Of a stretch of DNA of 64,000 nt, positions 35,271 through 45,911 are shown in pieces (position 1 is the stretch's first letter; each line of letters opens with the position of its first letter). Position numbers and translations under genes: made by a program. This DNA comes from Gigantopelta aegis (lineage: Eukaryota; Mollusca; Gastropoda; Neomphalida; Peltospiridae). The stretch is taken from positions 28,500,207-28,564,206 of the forward strand of contig NC_054704.1 in the NCBI RefSeq assembly GCF_016097555.1, read 5' to 3'. Under the pieces are notes generated by a model. It was given only the letters and a program-made list of their open reading frames with translations. It ran no database searches and was not told where the DNA came from.

Positions 35271-35731
35271 CTCACCCTTACTCAAATAACGCAATGTTAT
35301 TAAATACATGAATCTCCGGTGATACGGGCTGTGAACGCCGAGTCGCCGACTGCAAGCTTTCCCTCACCATGTCAGTCAGCGACAAAATAGCAATACGGGG
35401 CAATCTGTATCTAGCAATCAGTTCATTGTCGGAAAGAGTGTCCAGTAGCCTTGTCCTATCCCTAAAAACACGTTCCTTTTTATAAACTTTTTCCGTTTCT
35501 TCCGTCAATAGAAAAAACGTAGCGATTTTAGTTTTGCAGCGTTCAGTTTACGGTCGCGATAGTAGTAACTAAGGTTGCTCCTGACCTATTGTTAATTTTC
35601 ACCGTAACTTACGACGATAGTAAGCTACGCCGCTTCGTGGAACGTGTTGGTCATCGTAGGAAAAAGTTACGGTCGCGATAGTAGGTACTTACGACGATAG
35701 TAGTGCTAAGATCGCTTCGTGGAACGGGGCC

Positions 35732-35829
35732 CTGGGCTTTAATTACTGCCCAGGTTCCATATACTTACCATTTGTGACACCCAATAGCCAATTTTTGTGC
35801 TGGGGGTGTCGTTAAACATCCATTCATTC
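35732..35829. mobile_element. End of the interrupted LINE: minus RNase H piece then plus 3' tail
   Basis: 35735-35757 (ggctttaattactgcccagg) continues the minus-strand LINE broken at 27106. It is followed directly by the plus-strand tail ttccatatacttaccatttg ... gtcgttaaacatccattcat. Inverted body plus sense tail is again a twin-priming layout. 35830-36284 holds no recognised gene. Confidence 0.7.
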
Positions 35830-36284
35830 CTAAAGGGGACCGCTCTATAGTCCGAAGGTTCAATGGTCTGGAGGTTCACTGATCCGAAACACTGTACTCC
35901 GTGAACATAGCCTAATATTTTACTACGTCTAATATGTGCATGGTATAAATAGGGCGTTATATGTTAACATGTATTTTACTCTTTATAATTTGGATAGTGG
36001 AAATGACATTTTATTCACATCATGCCAAAACACCACACATATATACTAGTATATAGCTTTGGAACATGCAACATATTTTAATTTTCTTCAGTAGTCTCCC
36101 AAGTCTTGTATAGTTTCTTTTGGACGTCCGTATATTTATTACAACACACATTACTGAAATCAAAAATGGTGCTAACCCATGGGCCACCCTTATTAGTTTT
36201 TGCAATAAAGACATTTATAAAATGGTAGTACATGGAATTATTTGGATATAGTATTTTGTAGGGAGAAGCAACTTTTGGAGGTTT

Positions 36285-36905
36285 CAGCGGCGGCAGCACC
36301 AAAAATACACATCGGCTATTGGGTGTCACAAATGGTAAGTATTTAGAGAATAACTAACGAGCTACGATAAATTATGAATTATCTATCCCGAGTGAATGAA
36401 TGTTGTAAACCCGAGCCTTTTAAGCCAGCCAATCAGTGGCTGTATAAGCAATCTGCACACTGCAGAGATCGAAAAAATATTACCCCATATATTTGAGCCC
36501 ATATGGGTAATAAATGAAAATATTATTTATATATATTTATGTAAAACCACAGTGTAAGGAGATGTGTGTGTGGGATAATACAATATATAAAATCAAGTTA
36601 AGTGTATTTTAAAACTTTGTATAGAAGTCAAAGTGTTTTAAAAACGTTACAATTAATTCTGGATGGAATTTAAAAGATTCCAAAACATTTCTTTTGCCAA
36701 ATATATCATTTCTCGTCGGCTTGAGATAATCACACTCCACCAAAATGTGGCGCACAGTCAGTGTACACTGACAATGTTCACACTGAGGATGAGGAAAATA
36801 AATGAATGCGTCAAATATGTATGGCCGATGCGGGCACGGCATAAGACTACTCCATCCTTCTTGCACCGCCTGTAGGATGACTGCCACTCCCAGGACAGGC
36901 AAACA
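36285..36905 (-). pseudogene. LINE-1-type 3' part, minus, with a ~165-bp insertion in the UTR
   Basis: Frame 36609-36914 contains QCEHCQCTLTVRHILVECDY and FHPELIVTFLKHFDFYTKF, an unusually complete ORF2 end. The UTR is cut between tggtaagtattt (36344) and atgaaaatattatttatata (36513) by foreign DNA not seen in other copies. The (gaat)n tail is missing. Confidence 0.82.
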
Positions 36906-37439
36906 AATCAACAAACTAATGTCCTTCAGCTTAACACTTGAGGTCTTGCTTCTCTGCTGCCACCTGTAGGAAACTGTCTGAACTTCCAGGGAGAAGTTGG
37001 TTGTATTTTTCAGTTGTTACACCAATGACAAGTAAACCGTGGGACAAGTACTCAAGTACTTCTTAATTTAAAAAGTATTTTCGTGATCGAGTTTTGCGCA
37101 TGCTACACTATATCTGGGCTCATACACTCGGCATCTGCATTGGTTTTGTCCATATCAAACCAGAATTGATAATGCTGCCTAATGATCTTATAGTAAGAAG
37201 TGATGTAGGGACACGTTACCCCAATGACATTTGGCATACAATATGTGTTAGATCAATAGTATTTCAGGCACAGAGTGGCATGTATTGTAGGGGAGACCGG
37301 GGTTGGTTGTCACACGGGTTGGTTGTCACAATGGCCATATCTCTTCCATTAAACGGCATAAGCATACTGGACTAAGACAGGTATGTAGCTTGAAATGTTT
37401 ATATTTCGTCATATTTAAATTACAGAGAATTCACGCATT
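36906..37439. other. No gene recognised; short direct repeat
   Basis: At 37301-37331, ggttggttgtcacac is followed by a second copy, ggttggttgtcaca. Otherwise unassigned. Confidence 0.4.
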
Positions 37440-37532
37440 ATTCTGAGATATTTGACGCATGCATATGTTATAAAGAAGGACCCTCCTCATAAGTGTGGAC
37501 ATTGTCAGTGTACACCGACTGTGCGCCAGATT
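37440..37532 (+). pseudogene. LINE-1 ORF2-end fragment, plus
   Basis: tttgacgcatgcatatgtta, aagaaggaccctcctca and tcagtgtacaccgactgtgc match the sense strand of the LINE Cys/His segment (compare 52960-53040). Very short. Confidence 0.65.
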
Positions 37533-37868
37533 ACCCTCAATAAATGAATGTTTAACGACACCCCAGTACGAAAAATACATCGGCTATTGGGTGTCACAAA
37601 TGGTAAGTATTTGAAACTATTATTTGTAATAATTAGAACCACAGTGTAAGGAGCTGTAGGGGAAAGTATACTACAATACATAAATCAAGGTAAAGTACAT
37701 TTTAAAATGAAATCAGTGTTTTAAAAATTTTAAAATTGAATTTAAAAGATTCCAAAATATTTCTGTTGCCAAATATATCATTTCTGGTCGGCTTCAGATG
37801 ATCACAATCCACCAAAATGTGGCGCACTGTCAGTGAACACTGACAATGTTCACACCGAGGAGGATGGT
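37533..37868 (-). mobile_element. LINE-1-type 3' end, minus, cut by MITE-A
   Basis: Tail (aaatgaatgtttaacgacac) at the left, then UTR and ORF2 end up to gaggatggtccttta, where MITE-A begins. The site is the same ccttctttaa position as at 19171. Confidence 0.8.
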
Positions 37869-37874
37869 CCTTTA

Positions 37875-38050
37875 CAGGGACATTCCCGAGTTTGCTGCAA
37901 TTTTTAAGATGTCATTCACTAAAAGAGATTTTTTAACGATTGTAATTACATATCAAGTATATTTTTTCTGCATAAAATATTAGAGGCTGTATATTAAACG
38001 TTATTCTGATTATTCTAATATTTGTACTAGGTTAATTTTAATTTTATTTC
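37875..38050. mobile_element. MITE-A left arm
   Basis: agggacattcccgagtttgc to aattttatttcctatgg. The right arm is absent. Confidence 0.8.
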
Positions 38051-38058
38051 CTATGGAC

Positions 38059-38560
38059 TTATAAAACTGGAATAAATTTCCCTTTGATCGACCGTATTAA
38101 CATGGCTGTCATTATTGAGCTTGCTCTTTAGTTATTGTTCTCCAAAGTACGATCGATTATATGGTCCAGTTAACTAGTTTCGTTAATGGAGAATTGGTGT
38201 TAACCAATTGACAATTCTCACTCAGCCCTATAAATGTGACCCCATGTCAGGGTTATTTATACCCATGTTTTCTAAAACCTACCTGGCACTTCTGTGGATT
38301 GATAATAAAGTTGGATCGTTAAGTATCTCTTTGTTGTTGTTATTTTATAAATATGTGTCAACGTTTAAAACATTTGTGTCGTCATACTCGTAACATACAA
38401 CACATTTGGAGACTATATCAACTAAATACGATGCATCACTGACGAAAATGATGGCTGATGATATTCCATATATTGAACTTGTGCATACTTTTATATCACT
38501 TTGGTGAAACCCTTGCATATTTATCTTTTTATCGTTTTAGATGAAAGTGATGGACTTGAC
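38059..38560 (+). other. Possible LTR (unproven)
   Basis: A TATA-like cctataaatg at ~38228, a polyadenylation-like aataaag at ~38304, a terminal cgtaaca near 38393 and then a purine-rich stretch resemble an LTR followed by a leader. No 5' boundary, partner or target-site duplication was found. Confidence 0.25.
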
Positions 38561-38632
38561 ATCTGTGGTGGCAGTACTCATTTTGGGTTCCACCAGTGGG
38601 ACAGGATAATGGATATGCTCATATTTCCCGAA

Positions 38633-38705
38633 CACCTGGTAACTTCACTATTTTGACAGTGATTCATGAGTACATGTCATCACAGCTGTATTTATTCCAA
38701 TGAAC
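38633..38705. repeat. Dispersed repeat shared with 2785-2860
   Basis: gattcatgagtacatgtcat and acagctgtatttattccaat are inverted relative to the copy near 2790. Confidence 0.6.
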
Positions 38706-38729
38706 TTTGTTCTATGCTAGTATCAGATT

Positions 38730-40021
38730 TACGTAATGAGTGGCAGTCCTTCTTTGAGGGTGCAGAACGGATGACACTGTATTGTCCAGGATCCAACCAG
38801 TTATCGCTTTGACAAGTTGCATTTGTAAAACACTGGAAAGAATTATCAACCGTAGACTTGTCTGGTACCTGGAGACCCACAAATTGGGGTTCAGATATAG
38901 ATGTAGCACGGTCGATTATGAAACGTTTTGTTACGGATGTTTTCATCCATAACCAGCATTCGATATCGGTCTTTTTTGACCTGGAGAAAGCTCATGATAC
39001 CACGTGGACGTGTGGAATTTTGAAAGACCTCCATGGCATGGGCCTAAGAGGTCGTATGCCTGACTTTATCTCTAATTTCGTTTTTTTTAAAATAGGTCTT
39101 TCAAGGTACGAGTGGAATCTACGTTATCTGATTCTGACTCCCAAAAGATGGGTGTGTCTCCAAGTAGCATACTGTCAGTAACTTTATTTTGTGTGCAAAA
39201 TTATAGCACCACCCAGTGTTGTTAGTTCGTTATATGTCGATTTTTTTTCAGATTTCCTTCAGGTCTTCTAGTATGATAGATCATTGAACCTCAGTTGCAG
39301 TTTTGTTTGAATAAACTTCAACAATGGATTTCAAATCTCATAATCGAAGACTGTATGCACAGAAAAGAGTTCACTATTTAGATGCTCAGCTGTTTCTAGA
39401 CAAATATCCAATTCCAGTTGTGAAGGAGACCAAATGTCTCGGGGTAATTTTTGACAGGAGGCTATCTTTTGTTCGTCATTTACAGTATGTTAAAACAGGG
39501 CTTAAAGGCCCTCGATATTTTAAATCATTGACAAGACTGGATGGCGAGCAGATACAAAGGTTATGTTCCGGCTATAGAGATCTCTAGTGAGATAAAAACT
39601 TGACAATGGATCCATTGTATACAGATCAGCACGCAAGTCATACTTGCAGATGCTAGATCCTATACACAACTAGGGACGTAGGCTTTGTCTTGGTGCTTTC
39701 AGAACATCTCCTATCCAGAGCTCGTACGTTGATGCACACGAATCTAGTCTGAGTGCTAGACGTGCGAATCTTCATCTGCAGTATGCCACTAAGATTAAAT
39801 CAACGCCAAAACATCCTGCACATAATAATACGTTGTTTGATAACAAATATATCAAGTTATTTGATGCGAAGCCGAATGCCATTTGGTCTTCGCATTAAGC
39901 AGTTTCCAACATTGATTTATCAGACGGGGTTTTTTCACCTTGTGTATCAAACCGCAGGAAGGATGAAGAAGTCTTGTGCTGTGCCCGTATTGGCTATACG
40001 TATTTCACGCATTCATTTATT
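38730..40021 (+). pseudogene. LINE-1-type relic, RT to ORF2, plus
   Basis: Fragments in order: RT (FFDLEKAHDTTWTCGILKDL, HGMGLRGRMPDFIS), the damaged palm near 39235 (ttatatgtcgattttttttc in place of the intact YVDDF codons seen at 51530), post-palm frame 39324-39587 (YPIPVVKETKCLGVIFDRRL, SFVRHLQYVKTGLK), the linker and an ORF2 end at 39960-40020. RNase H is deleted. Multiple stops. MITE-A follows at the TTAA in ttattTTAA. Confidence 0.82.
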
Positions 40022-40025
40022 TTAA

Positions 40026-40394
40026 AGGGACATTCCTGAGTTTGCTGCAATTTTTTAAGATGTCGACTAAGAGAGACTTTTTAACGACTGTAATTACATA
40101 CCAAATATATTTTTCTGCATTAAATATTAGTGGCTGTATATTAAACGTGTTTCTGATCGTTCTAATATTTATACTAGCTTAAATTTTATTTTATTTCCAA
40201 AAAGATTTTTTCGTACGTACGAAATTATTTGAAGACAAAATCCAGTTTGGGCTTCTTACAAATACAGAAACACATTGAATTATACAGACACTGATATTCT
40301 AAACAAGAAAATATATTTAATATGTAAGTTTAATCGTAGAAATATTTTATTAGTCGGAAACATCTTGCAATGCAGCAAACTCGGGAATATCCCT
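40026..40394. mobile_element. MITE-A copy in LINE, chimeric
   Basis: TTAA at 40022-40025 on the LINE side and 40395-40398 on the right. The right flank is not the continuing LINE but the same spacer that follows the next MITE-A copy, so this element is probably a recombinant of two copies. Confidence 0.85.
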
Positions 40395-41484
40395 TTAAAC
40401 AATTAGTATAATGAATGACAGAGCTCCGACATTACACAATAGCAGCAAATAAGCAAGTAATTACTACTAACTGTCAAAAATAAATATTCTGTTTTGTCGA
40501 GTATTAAATTTAATTAACAAAAGTCCAGGGCCTTGTTCCACGAAGCGAACTTAGCCCTAAGATTACCTTAAAGGGACATTCCTGAGTTTGCAGCAATTTT
40601 TAAGATGTTATCGACTAACAAGATACTATTTAGCGATTGTAATTACATATCAAATATATTTTTCTGCATACAATATTAGTGGCTGTATATTAAACATGCT
40701 TCTGGTCGTTCTAATATTTGTACTAGGTTAAATTTCAATTTATTTCCTAAAATAGTTTTTTTTGTACGTACAAAATTATTTGAAGAGAAAATCCAGTTTG
40801 GGCTTCTCACAAATATTAAGACGATCAGAAAAACATTGAATATACAGACACTGATATTCTAAACAAGAAAATATATTTAATATGTAAGTTTAATCGTAGA
40901 AATATTTTATTAGTCGGAAACATCTTGCAATGCAGCAAACTCGGGAATATCCCTTTAAACAATTAGTATAATGAATGACAGAGCTCCGACATTACACAAT
41001 AGCAGCAAATAAGCAAGTAATTACTACTAACTGTCAAAAATAAATATTCTGTTTTGTCGAGTATTAAATTTAATTAACAAAAGTCCAGGGCCTTGTTCCA
41101 CGAAGCGAACTTAGCCCTAAGATTACCTTAAAGGGACATTCCTGAGTTTGCAGCAATTTTTAAGATGTTATCGACTAACAAGATACTATTTAGCGATTGT
41201 AATTACATATCAAATATATTTTTCTGCATACAATATTAGTGGCTGTATATTAAACATGCTTCTGGTCGTTCTAATATTTGTACTAGGTTAAATTTCAATT
41301 TATTTCCTAAAATAGTTTTTTTTGTACGTACAAAATTATTTGAAGAGAAAATCCAGTTTGGGCTTCTCACAAATATTAAGACGATCAGAAAAACATTGAA
41401 TATACAGACACTGATATTCTAAACAAGAAAATATATTTAATATGTAAGTTTAATCGTAGAAATATTTTATTAGTCGGAAACATC
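40285..41484. repeat. 560-bp direct tandem duplication, two copies
   Basis: Each position x from about 40285 to 40920 recurs at x+560 with no difference that I can see until catcttgcaa versus catcttacaa near 41486. The unit contains a MITE-A right arm end, a ~170-bp spacer with a Harbinger-MITE left end, and a MITE-A left part. Confidence 0.93.
40572..40954. mobile_element. MITE-A copy (383 bp)
   Basis: TTAA 40568-40571 and 40955-40958. Identical to 41132-41514 over nearly its full length. Confidence 0.9.
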
Positions 41485-41582
41485 TTACAATGCAGCAAAC
41501 TCAGGAATGCCCCGTTAAGCGCATAGCTACCCTATGCACTTAAGTTGATCTTAGGGCTAAGATCGCTTCGTGGAACGGGGCC
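41089..41582. mobile_element. Short Harbinger MITE hosting a MITE-A
   Basis: Ends ggccttgttccacgaagc and gcttcgtggaacggggcc match the 8.6-kb Harbinger element. Flanked by CAG at 41086-41088 and 41583-41585. Without the inserted MITE-A it would be about 107 bp and nearly palindromic (cttagccctaag ... cttagggctaag). A second copy of the left end alone lies at 40529. Confidence 0.88.
41132..41514. mobile_element. MITE-A inserted in the Harbinger MITE
   Basis: TTAA 41128-41131 and 41515-41518. The right terminus is mutated (ggaatgccccg). Confidence 0.88.
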
Positions 41583-41585
41583 CAG

Positions 41586-42102
41586 GTAACAGAAGAATAT
41601 TATAATATTCCGCATTTTCATATATTATATGGTATATGATTGTACTCGATCATTCTGTACTGAAAATCAATAAAACCAATTGGTTCAGAACATATTTTCA
41701 CCACAACATGAACTTGACAATAAAATTCTGTATTGATAACGACATTGTATAACCCTGTAACATCATTGTTAATGAAGTAGTCCACTGGGACTTAGAAAAC
41801 AAAATGTTCAAAGTTCAAAACGCTACGGGTATTATTTACAGTGGATAGTTGCGAGAATAAAACCGACATTAATGGCCGGATATCGTTAATACAAATGTAA
41901 TGCTGGTATGTTCATAGTATAATTGCTGTACATTATCTGAAAAGGGTGTTTTCGAGTTTGTGCAGAAACCTTTTAACTGACATCGATTTTGAATTGATTC
42001 GCTGTAATTGTGTAAGAAAATAAGACGGATCATAGTTGTTTTTAACGTAGGTGGGGGTAACAGGCAAAGGTTGTTCCCAGAAAAATGCCCTTTTTATTTC
42101 AA
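41586..42102. other. AT-rich DNA, no gene recognised
   Basis: Short open frames only. Confidence 0.4.
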
Positions 42103-42357
42103 AAGGAAGAAATGCTTTATTCAACGACGCACTCGACACTTTTCATTTACGGTTAAATGACATATGAGAAAAAAACTCGCGTTCGTTACTACATGAGCTA
42201 TTCCTTTTGATTAGCAGCAAGGGATTTGTTTTTTTATATATGCACAATCACACAGGCAGGATTGTGGAGCACTGTCTAGGACCAGCTCAATGGGTCCACT
42301 AACTGGTATAGATCCTAGATCTATTGCGCACAAGGATATTGGACTACGACCCGCTTT
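42103..42357 (-). mobile_element. SINE relic (head 1, tail 1), deleted internally
   Basis: Tail (gaagaaatgctttattcaac) at the left, body (gcagcaagggatttg, acaggcaggattg), and a degraded head (agcgggtcgtagtccaata on minus). About 70 bp shorter than full copies. Confidence 0.75.
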
Positions 42358-42513
42358 CCTTTTAGTTTAGAAGTGTCATTTTTATATAGATGGAGAAGAT
42401 CTTAATGCTGTGATCTAGGGCCTTCACGAATCCAAAATATTGGACTCTGGTACCCAAGGGTTAGACTCGACCCGAACCCGAGTACCCGACATTTACATGA
42501 GATGATGATGAGA

Positions 42514-42515
<2 letters not shown>

Positions 42516-42574
<59 letters not shown>
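42516..42574. repeat. (TA)n microsatellite
   Basis: About 29 TA units. Confidence 0.97.
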
Positions 42575-42579
<5 letters not shown>

Positions 42580-42738
42580 GTGCTGTTGCTTAAACGAGTA
42601 TTAAGAGTCCTGTGAACGCACTCGATTCTTGCTGGACTCTGCCCGTGCCCGAGTACTCGTAGAGACCATCTGTGATCCGATTATTTTTACTGCCTACAAT
42701 GACGCCTAAATATTTTTAATTCATATTGCACAACAGCT

Positions 42739-43016
42739 CATGGGCGTCATTTGGTGGGGGACAGGGGGGACATGTTCCCCCCCACTTTTAGCAGTGGGGG
42801 GGGGCAATATCTGATGTCCCCCCCCCACTTTACTCTAAATAATGTTCTCAGACAGCCACAATGACCTTCATTTTTCAAAATTTTATGGGGGGGGGGCATG
42901 CCCCCAGACCCCCCTAGAGTCGCTTCACGCCTAGGGCACTCGCGATTAGTCGCACGAAATATTGTTAGAACCCAATTGTCCCCCCCCCCACTTTTTCCTT
43001 GCAAATGACGCCCATG
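42739..43016. mobile_element. hAT-type MITE, 278 bp, 8-bp target-site duplication
   Basis: Ends catgggcgtcatttg and caaatgacgcccatg. Perfect duplication caacagct at 42731-42738 and 43017-43024. G/C-runs inside each arm. An 8-bp duplication is typical of hAT. Confidence 0.92.
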
Positions 43017-43218
43017 CAACAGCTACATAATATTATATTGTATTAAAACAAATGCTGTACGTTATTAAAATTAGGAATCCTCTTAAAATTGTGCACGATC
43101 TACTTCTTCTATTTTATTAAAAAACTAAATAATAATAAATTGTTGTATATTCCATAACTCGCCGCTGTAGACGAAAAGATTAGTCTCTTCTAAATAAAAT
43201 GGTTAACTAGCATATATA

Positions 43219-43398
43219 CAGGGTCGTAGCTAGGATTTTTTGTTGGGGGGGGGTGTGTGAACTGAGTAGTTAATAGTCTAAAACAGTTAAGAAGAGAATT
43301 TTCTTTAAGTTTCTATAATGCTTTCCGGATTTTTTTCGGGGGGGGGGGGCAACTGCCCCCTTGACACCGCCACCACCCCCGCGCTAGCTACGTTCCTG
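43219..43398. mobile_element. hAT-like MITE, ~180 bp
   Basis: Ends cagggtcgtagctagg and ctagctacgttcctg, flanked by atatata on both sides. The AT flank makes the exact duplication uncertain. G-runs at 43244-43253 and 43340-43350. Confidence 0.75.
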
Positions 43399-43650
43399 AT
43401 ATATAAACCCCGATGTTGGAGCTTTAAAATACATTCACACAGAGATGTATAATGAACAAAATATTAATTTTTGTTGTGAAATGAAACGATTTTACCTTGA
43501 CTTAAAAAACCCTAGTCCCAAACAAAAATAAATATAAATCCCAATAATTTTATTTACTACTAAATGTTTTTGTTTTATTAAAACATCCAATAATGATGAC
43601 CGACATTTTGAATTTGACAAAGAACTGGCTTGTATTTCAGTGCACGAATA

Positions 43651-43680
43651 TATATATATATATACTTTTTTTCTTCTTTT

Positions 43681-43728
<48 letters not shown>
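43651..43728. repeat. (TA)n and poly-T tract
   Basis: Short TA repeat followed by a T-rich stretch ending in ~30 T. Confidence 0.95.
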
Positions 43729-43729
<1 letters not shown>

Positions 43730-43964
43730 GCATCATTAATCCTACCGGTGACGGACAATGGATTATTACTGTACATAGTTCTGGGCTACTTCTATTCCCT
43801 GCCAATATTTCTTTGGCGTGACGTCAACAATGCTTTTACGTTGTAATATGCTTATTGATGTAAAAGCGATACTACGCACATTCATCTGAATATAGTTTAA
43901 CTTAGAAATGTGCGAAAAGATCGCTGTTTGACATTTATAATCATATTTATTTTATATGTATTAA

Positions 43965-44273
43965 AGGGACATTCCTGAGTTTGCTGCAATTTTAAAGATT
44001 ATATTAACTAACAGAGACTTTTTAACGATTGTAATTACATATCAAATATATTTTTCTGCATAAAATATTAGTGGCTGTATATTAAACGTGTTTCTGATCG
44101 TTCTGATATTTGTACTAGGTTAAATTTAATTTTATTTAAAATTATTTGAAGACAAAATCCAGTTTGGGCTTCTTACAAATATTAAGACGACCAGAAACAC
44201 ATTGAATATACAGATACTGATATTCTAAACAAGAAAATTTATTTTACAATGCAGCAAACTCAGGAATGTCCCT
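43965..44273. mobile_element. MITE-A lacking the central palindrome (309 bp)
   Basis: TTAA 43961-43964 and 44274-44277. The cgtacgtacg centre is deleted and the right arm is shortened. Confidence 0.88.
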
Positions 44274-44489
44274 TTAATATAAAATATCTGTGCATGGATC
44301 TAATACTACCTAATGTTGACATCTAACTACTGTGCTGTTCTATTCCAATATTCCCTGCAAATATTGTTTATTTAATTGCTTCTTGATCGATGAAGTAGGA
44401 AGTTGGGTGTGCAGGTATTGGGTGGGGAAAAGAGGGTTGATTGGCGAGCGATGGCCCCTCCCCCTCCCCGGCAATAAATATTAATAGAG

Positions 44490-45911
44490 AATACAAGATA
44501 TGTTCGCAAGAAACATTGAACACAACAGGCAAAAAAAAGCCATGTTTTACATTTTAAAAAAGTCAAATGAACTTTCTTTGTCGATAGAATATAGACTTCA
44601 GCTGTTTGATGCAATAGTTGAAAATAACCGGCCTCGGTGGCGTCGTGGCAGGCCATCGGTCTACAGGCTGGTAGGTACTGGGTTCGGATCCCAGTCGAGG
44701 CATGGGATTTTTAATCCAGATACCGACTCCAAACCCTGAGTGAGTGCTCCGCAAGGCTCAATGGGTAGGTGTAAACCACTTGCACCGACCAGTGATCCAT
44801 AACTGGTTCAACAAAGGCCATGGTTTGTGCTATCCTGCCTGTGGGAAGCGCAAATAAAAGATCCCTTGCTGCCTATTGGAAGAGTAGCCCATGTAGTGGC
44901 GACAGCGGGTTTCCTCTCAAAACCTGTGTGGTCCTGAACCATATGTCTGACGCCATATAACCGTAAATAAAATGTGTTGAGTGCGTCGTTAAATAAAACA
45001 CTTCTTTCTTTCTTTCTTTCTAGTTGAAAATATAAATATTATAGAAAAGATTCATATTCAATTCTTACAATATTTAGCGCCTGTCAGGAAAAGTACTCCA
45101 ATATATATGTGACATGGTGAATATGGAAGAACACCCTCTATCTCTGAAAATAAATCTAAGAATAATTTGCTTTTGGTCACGACTGTTAACGGCTAAAAGC
45201 CTAAAACCATCTGTAACGGCTTACCAAATAATGTATTACGATTTTATTCAATTCGGTACGCATTATAAATGGATAATTAACATCAGAGATCTATTTTACC
45301 AGCTTGGATTGAATAACGTTTGGGACCAGCAGTCATTTAAATCAGTGGAGTGGTTAAAAAGGATTGTGAAGAGAAGACTGTCTGATCAGTATCTACAAAC
45401 ATGGAGAAATGGCATCTTTACGACCAGCAAAGGAACTACTTATATAATATTTAAAGAAAAATTGGAACTAGAATCATATTTTAACATTCTGGATCGCGAT
45501 TTAGAATTTCAAATCACTTTTTACCAGTTGAAAAGGGGAGGTGGATAAATAGAAACTACGCTTTGTAATAGCAATATTGTTGGAGATGAATTTCATTATC
45601 TATTTATATGCAAAGCATTTAGACAAGAAAGATTAAAATACTATGTAAATAGACCAAGTATATACAAATTCCAGCAACTCTTCAGCTCAAAACGTATTAG
45701 TGTTCTTATATCAATTATTAACAAACAATTTTGTGCTTCTTGACTTACGTGTAATTTTAACTGTTTTTAATATTTAGCTGCTCATCTGTTTGTATCGTGG
45801 TATATATGTTTCTGAAATCATCTTGACAATTTGTATGTTTATTATTATTTATGTTCCTCTGATGCCACCGAATGGGAGCCATGAGAGTAAATAAAGTTCT
45901 GTTCTGTTCTG
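44490..45911 (+). pseudogene. LINE-2-type element, 3' part
   Basis: Left piece NRQKKAMFYILKKSNELSLS ... EYRLQLFDAIVE (44515-44620) is interrupted by a SINE and resumes as NIIEKIHIQFLQYLAPVRKS. Frame 45114-45548 then gives VTAYQIMYYDFIQFGTHYKW, DLFYQLGLNNVWDQQSF and SDQYLQTWRNGI. After a shift near 45545 comes GDEFHYLFICKAFRQERLKY, stop near 45742. The 3' UTR ends gagtaaataaagttctgttc, a (ttctg)n tail. Same family as 9900-10760; tail unlike LINE-1. Confidence 0.82.
44627..45020 (+). mobile_element. SINE, full length (head 2, tail 1) in LINE-2
   Basis: 12-bp duplications tagttgaaaata at 44615-44626 and 45021-45032. Head ccggcctcggtggcgtcgtg, strong B box gggttcggatccc, extra segment, then the common body and tail 1 with (ctttctt)n end. 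Best-preserved head-2 copy here. Confidence 0.95.

Larger units (their letters stand above)
30891..35522 (-). pseudogene. HARBI1-type Harbinger transposase, first and last exons
   Basis: First exon 35282-35522: KERVFRDRTRLLDTLSDNEL then IARYRLPRIAILSLTDMV and SPEIHVFNNIALF, the N-terminal HARBI1 pattern, followed by a strong donor (gtaagg). No ATG is present in frame after the upstream stop. Last exon 30891-31113 (acceptor ...tttgttag): CLPFSPTRCSHVIMEAFKL, HNFCLDFKLPNPPEVD, DQQEGRPIRRQLIEQYF, stop; this is the family's C-terminal end. The central exon(s) with the DDE residues are not found in the 4.2 kb between, where the OTU/hAT ORFs now lie. Inactive. Confidence 0.75.
27107..35731. mobile_element. 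PIF/Harbinger DNA transposon, ~8.6 kb, autonomous type (now decayed)
   Basis: Termini ggccccgttccacgaaag and gcttcgtggaacggggcc are inverted. A second copy of cgttccacgaagc lies ~80-90 bp inside each end. The flanks are CAG (27104-27106) and CTG (35732-35734), consistent with a 3-bp target-site duplication with one change. LINE sequence runs up to the left flank and continues after the right flank. Inside are the two genes that define the superfamily: a Myb/SANT-like protein (plus) and a HARBI1-type transposase (minus). A short relative with the same ends is at 41089-41582. Confidence 0.85.

Noticed and set aside
38059..38400. Confident LTR call
   Set aside because: TATA-like and polyadenylation-like words are present, but no TG start, second LTR or target-site duplication.
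43492..43805. Lys-rich open frames
   Set aside because: Translation of a poly-T tract; not coding.
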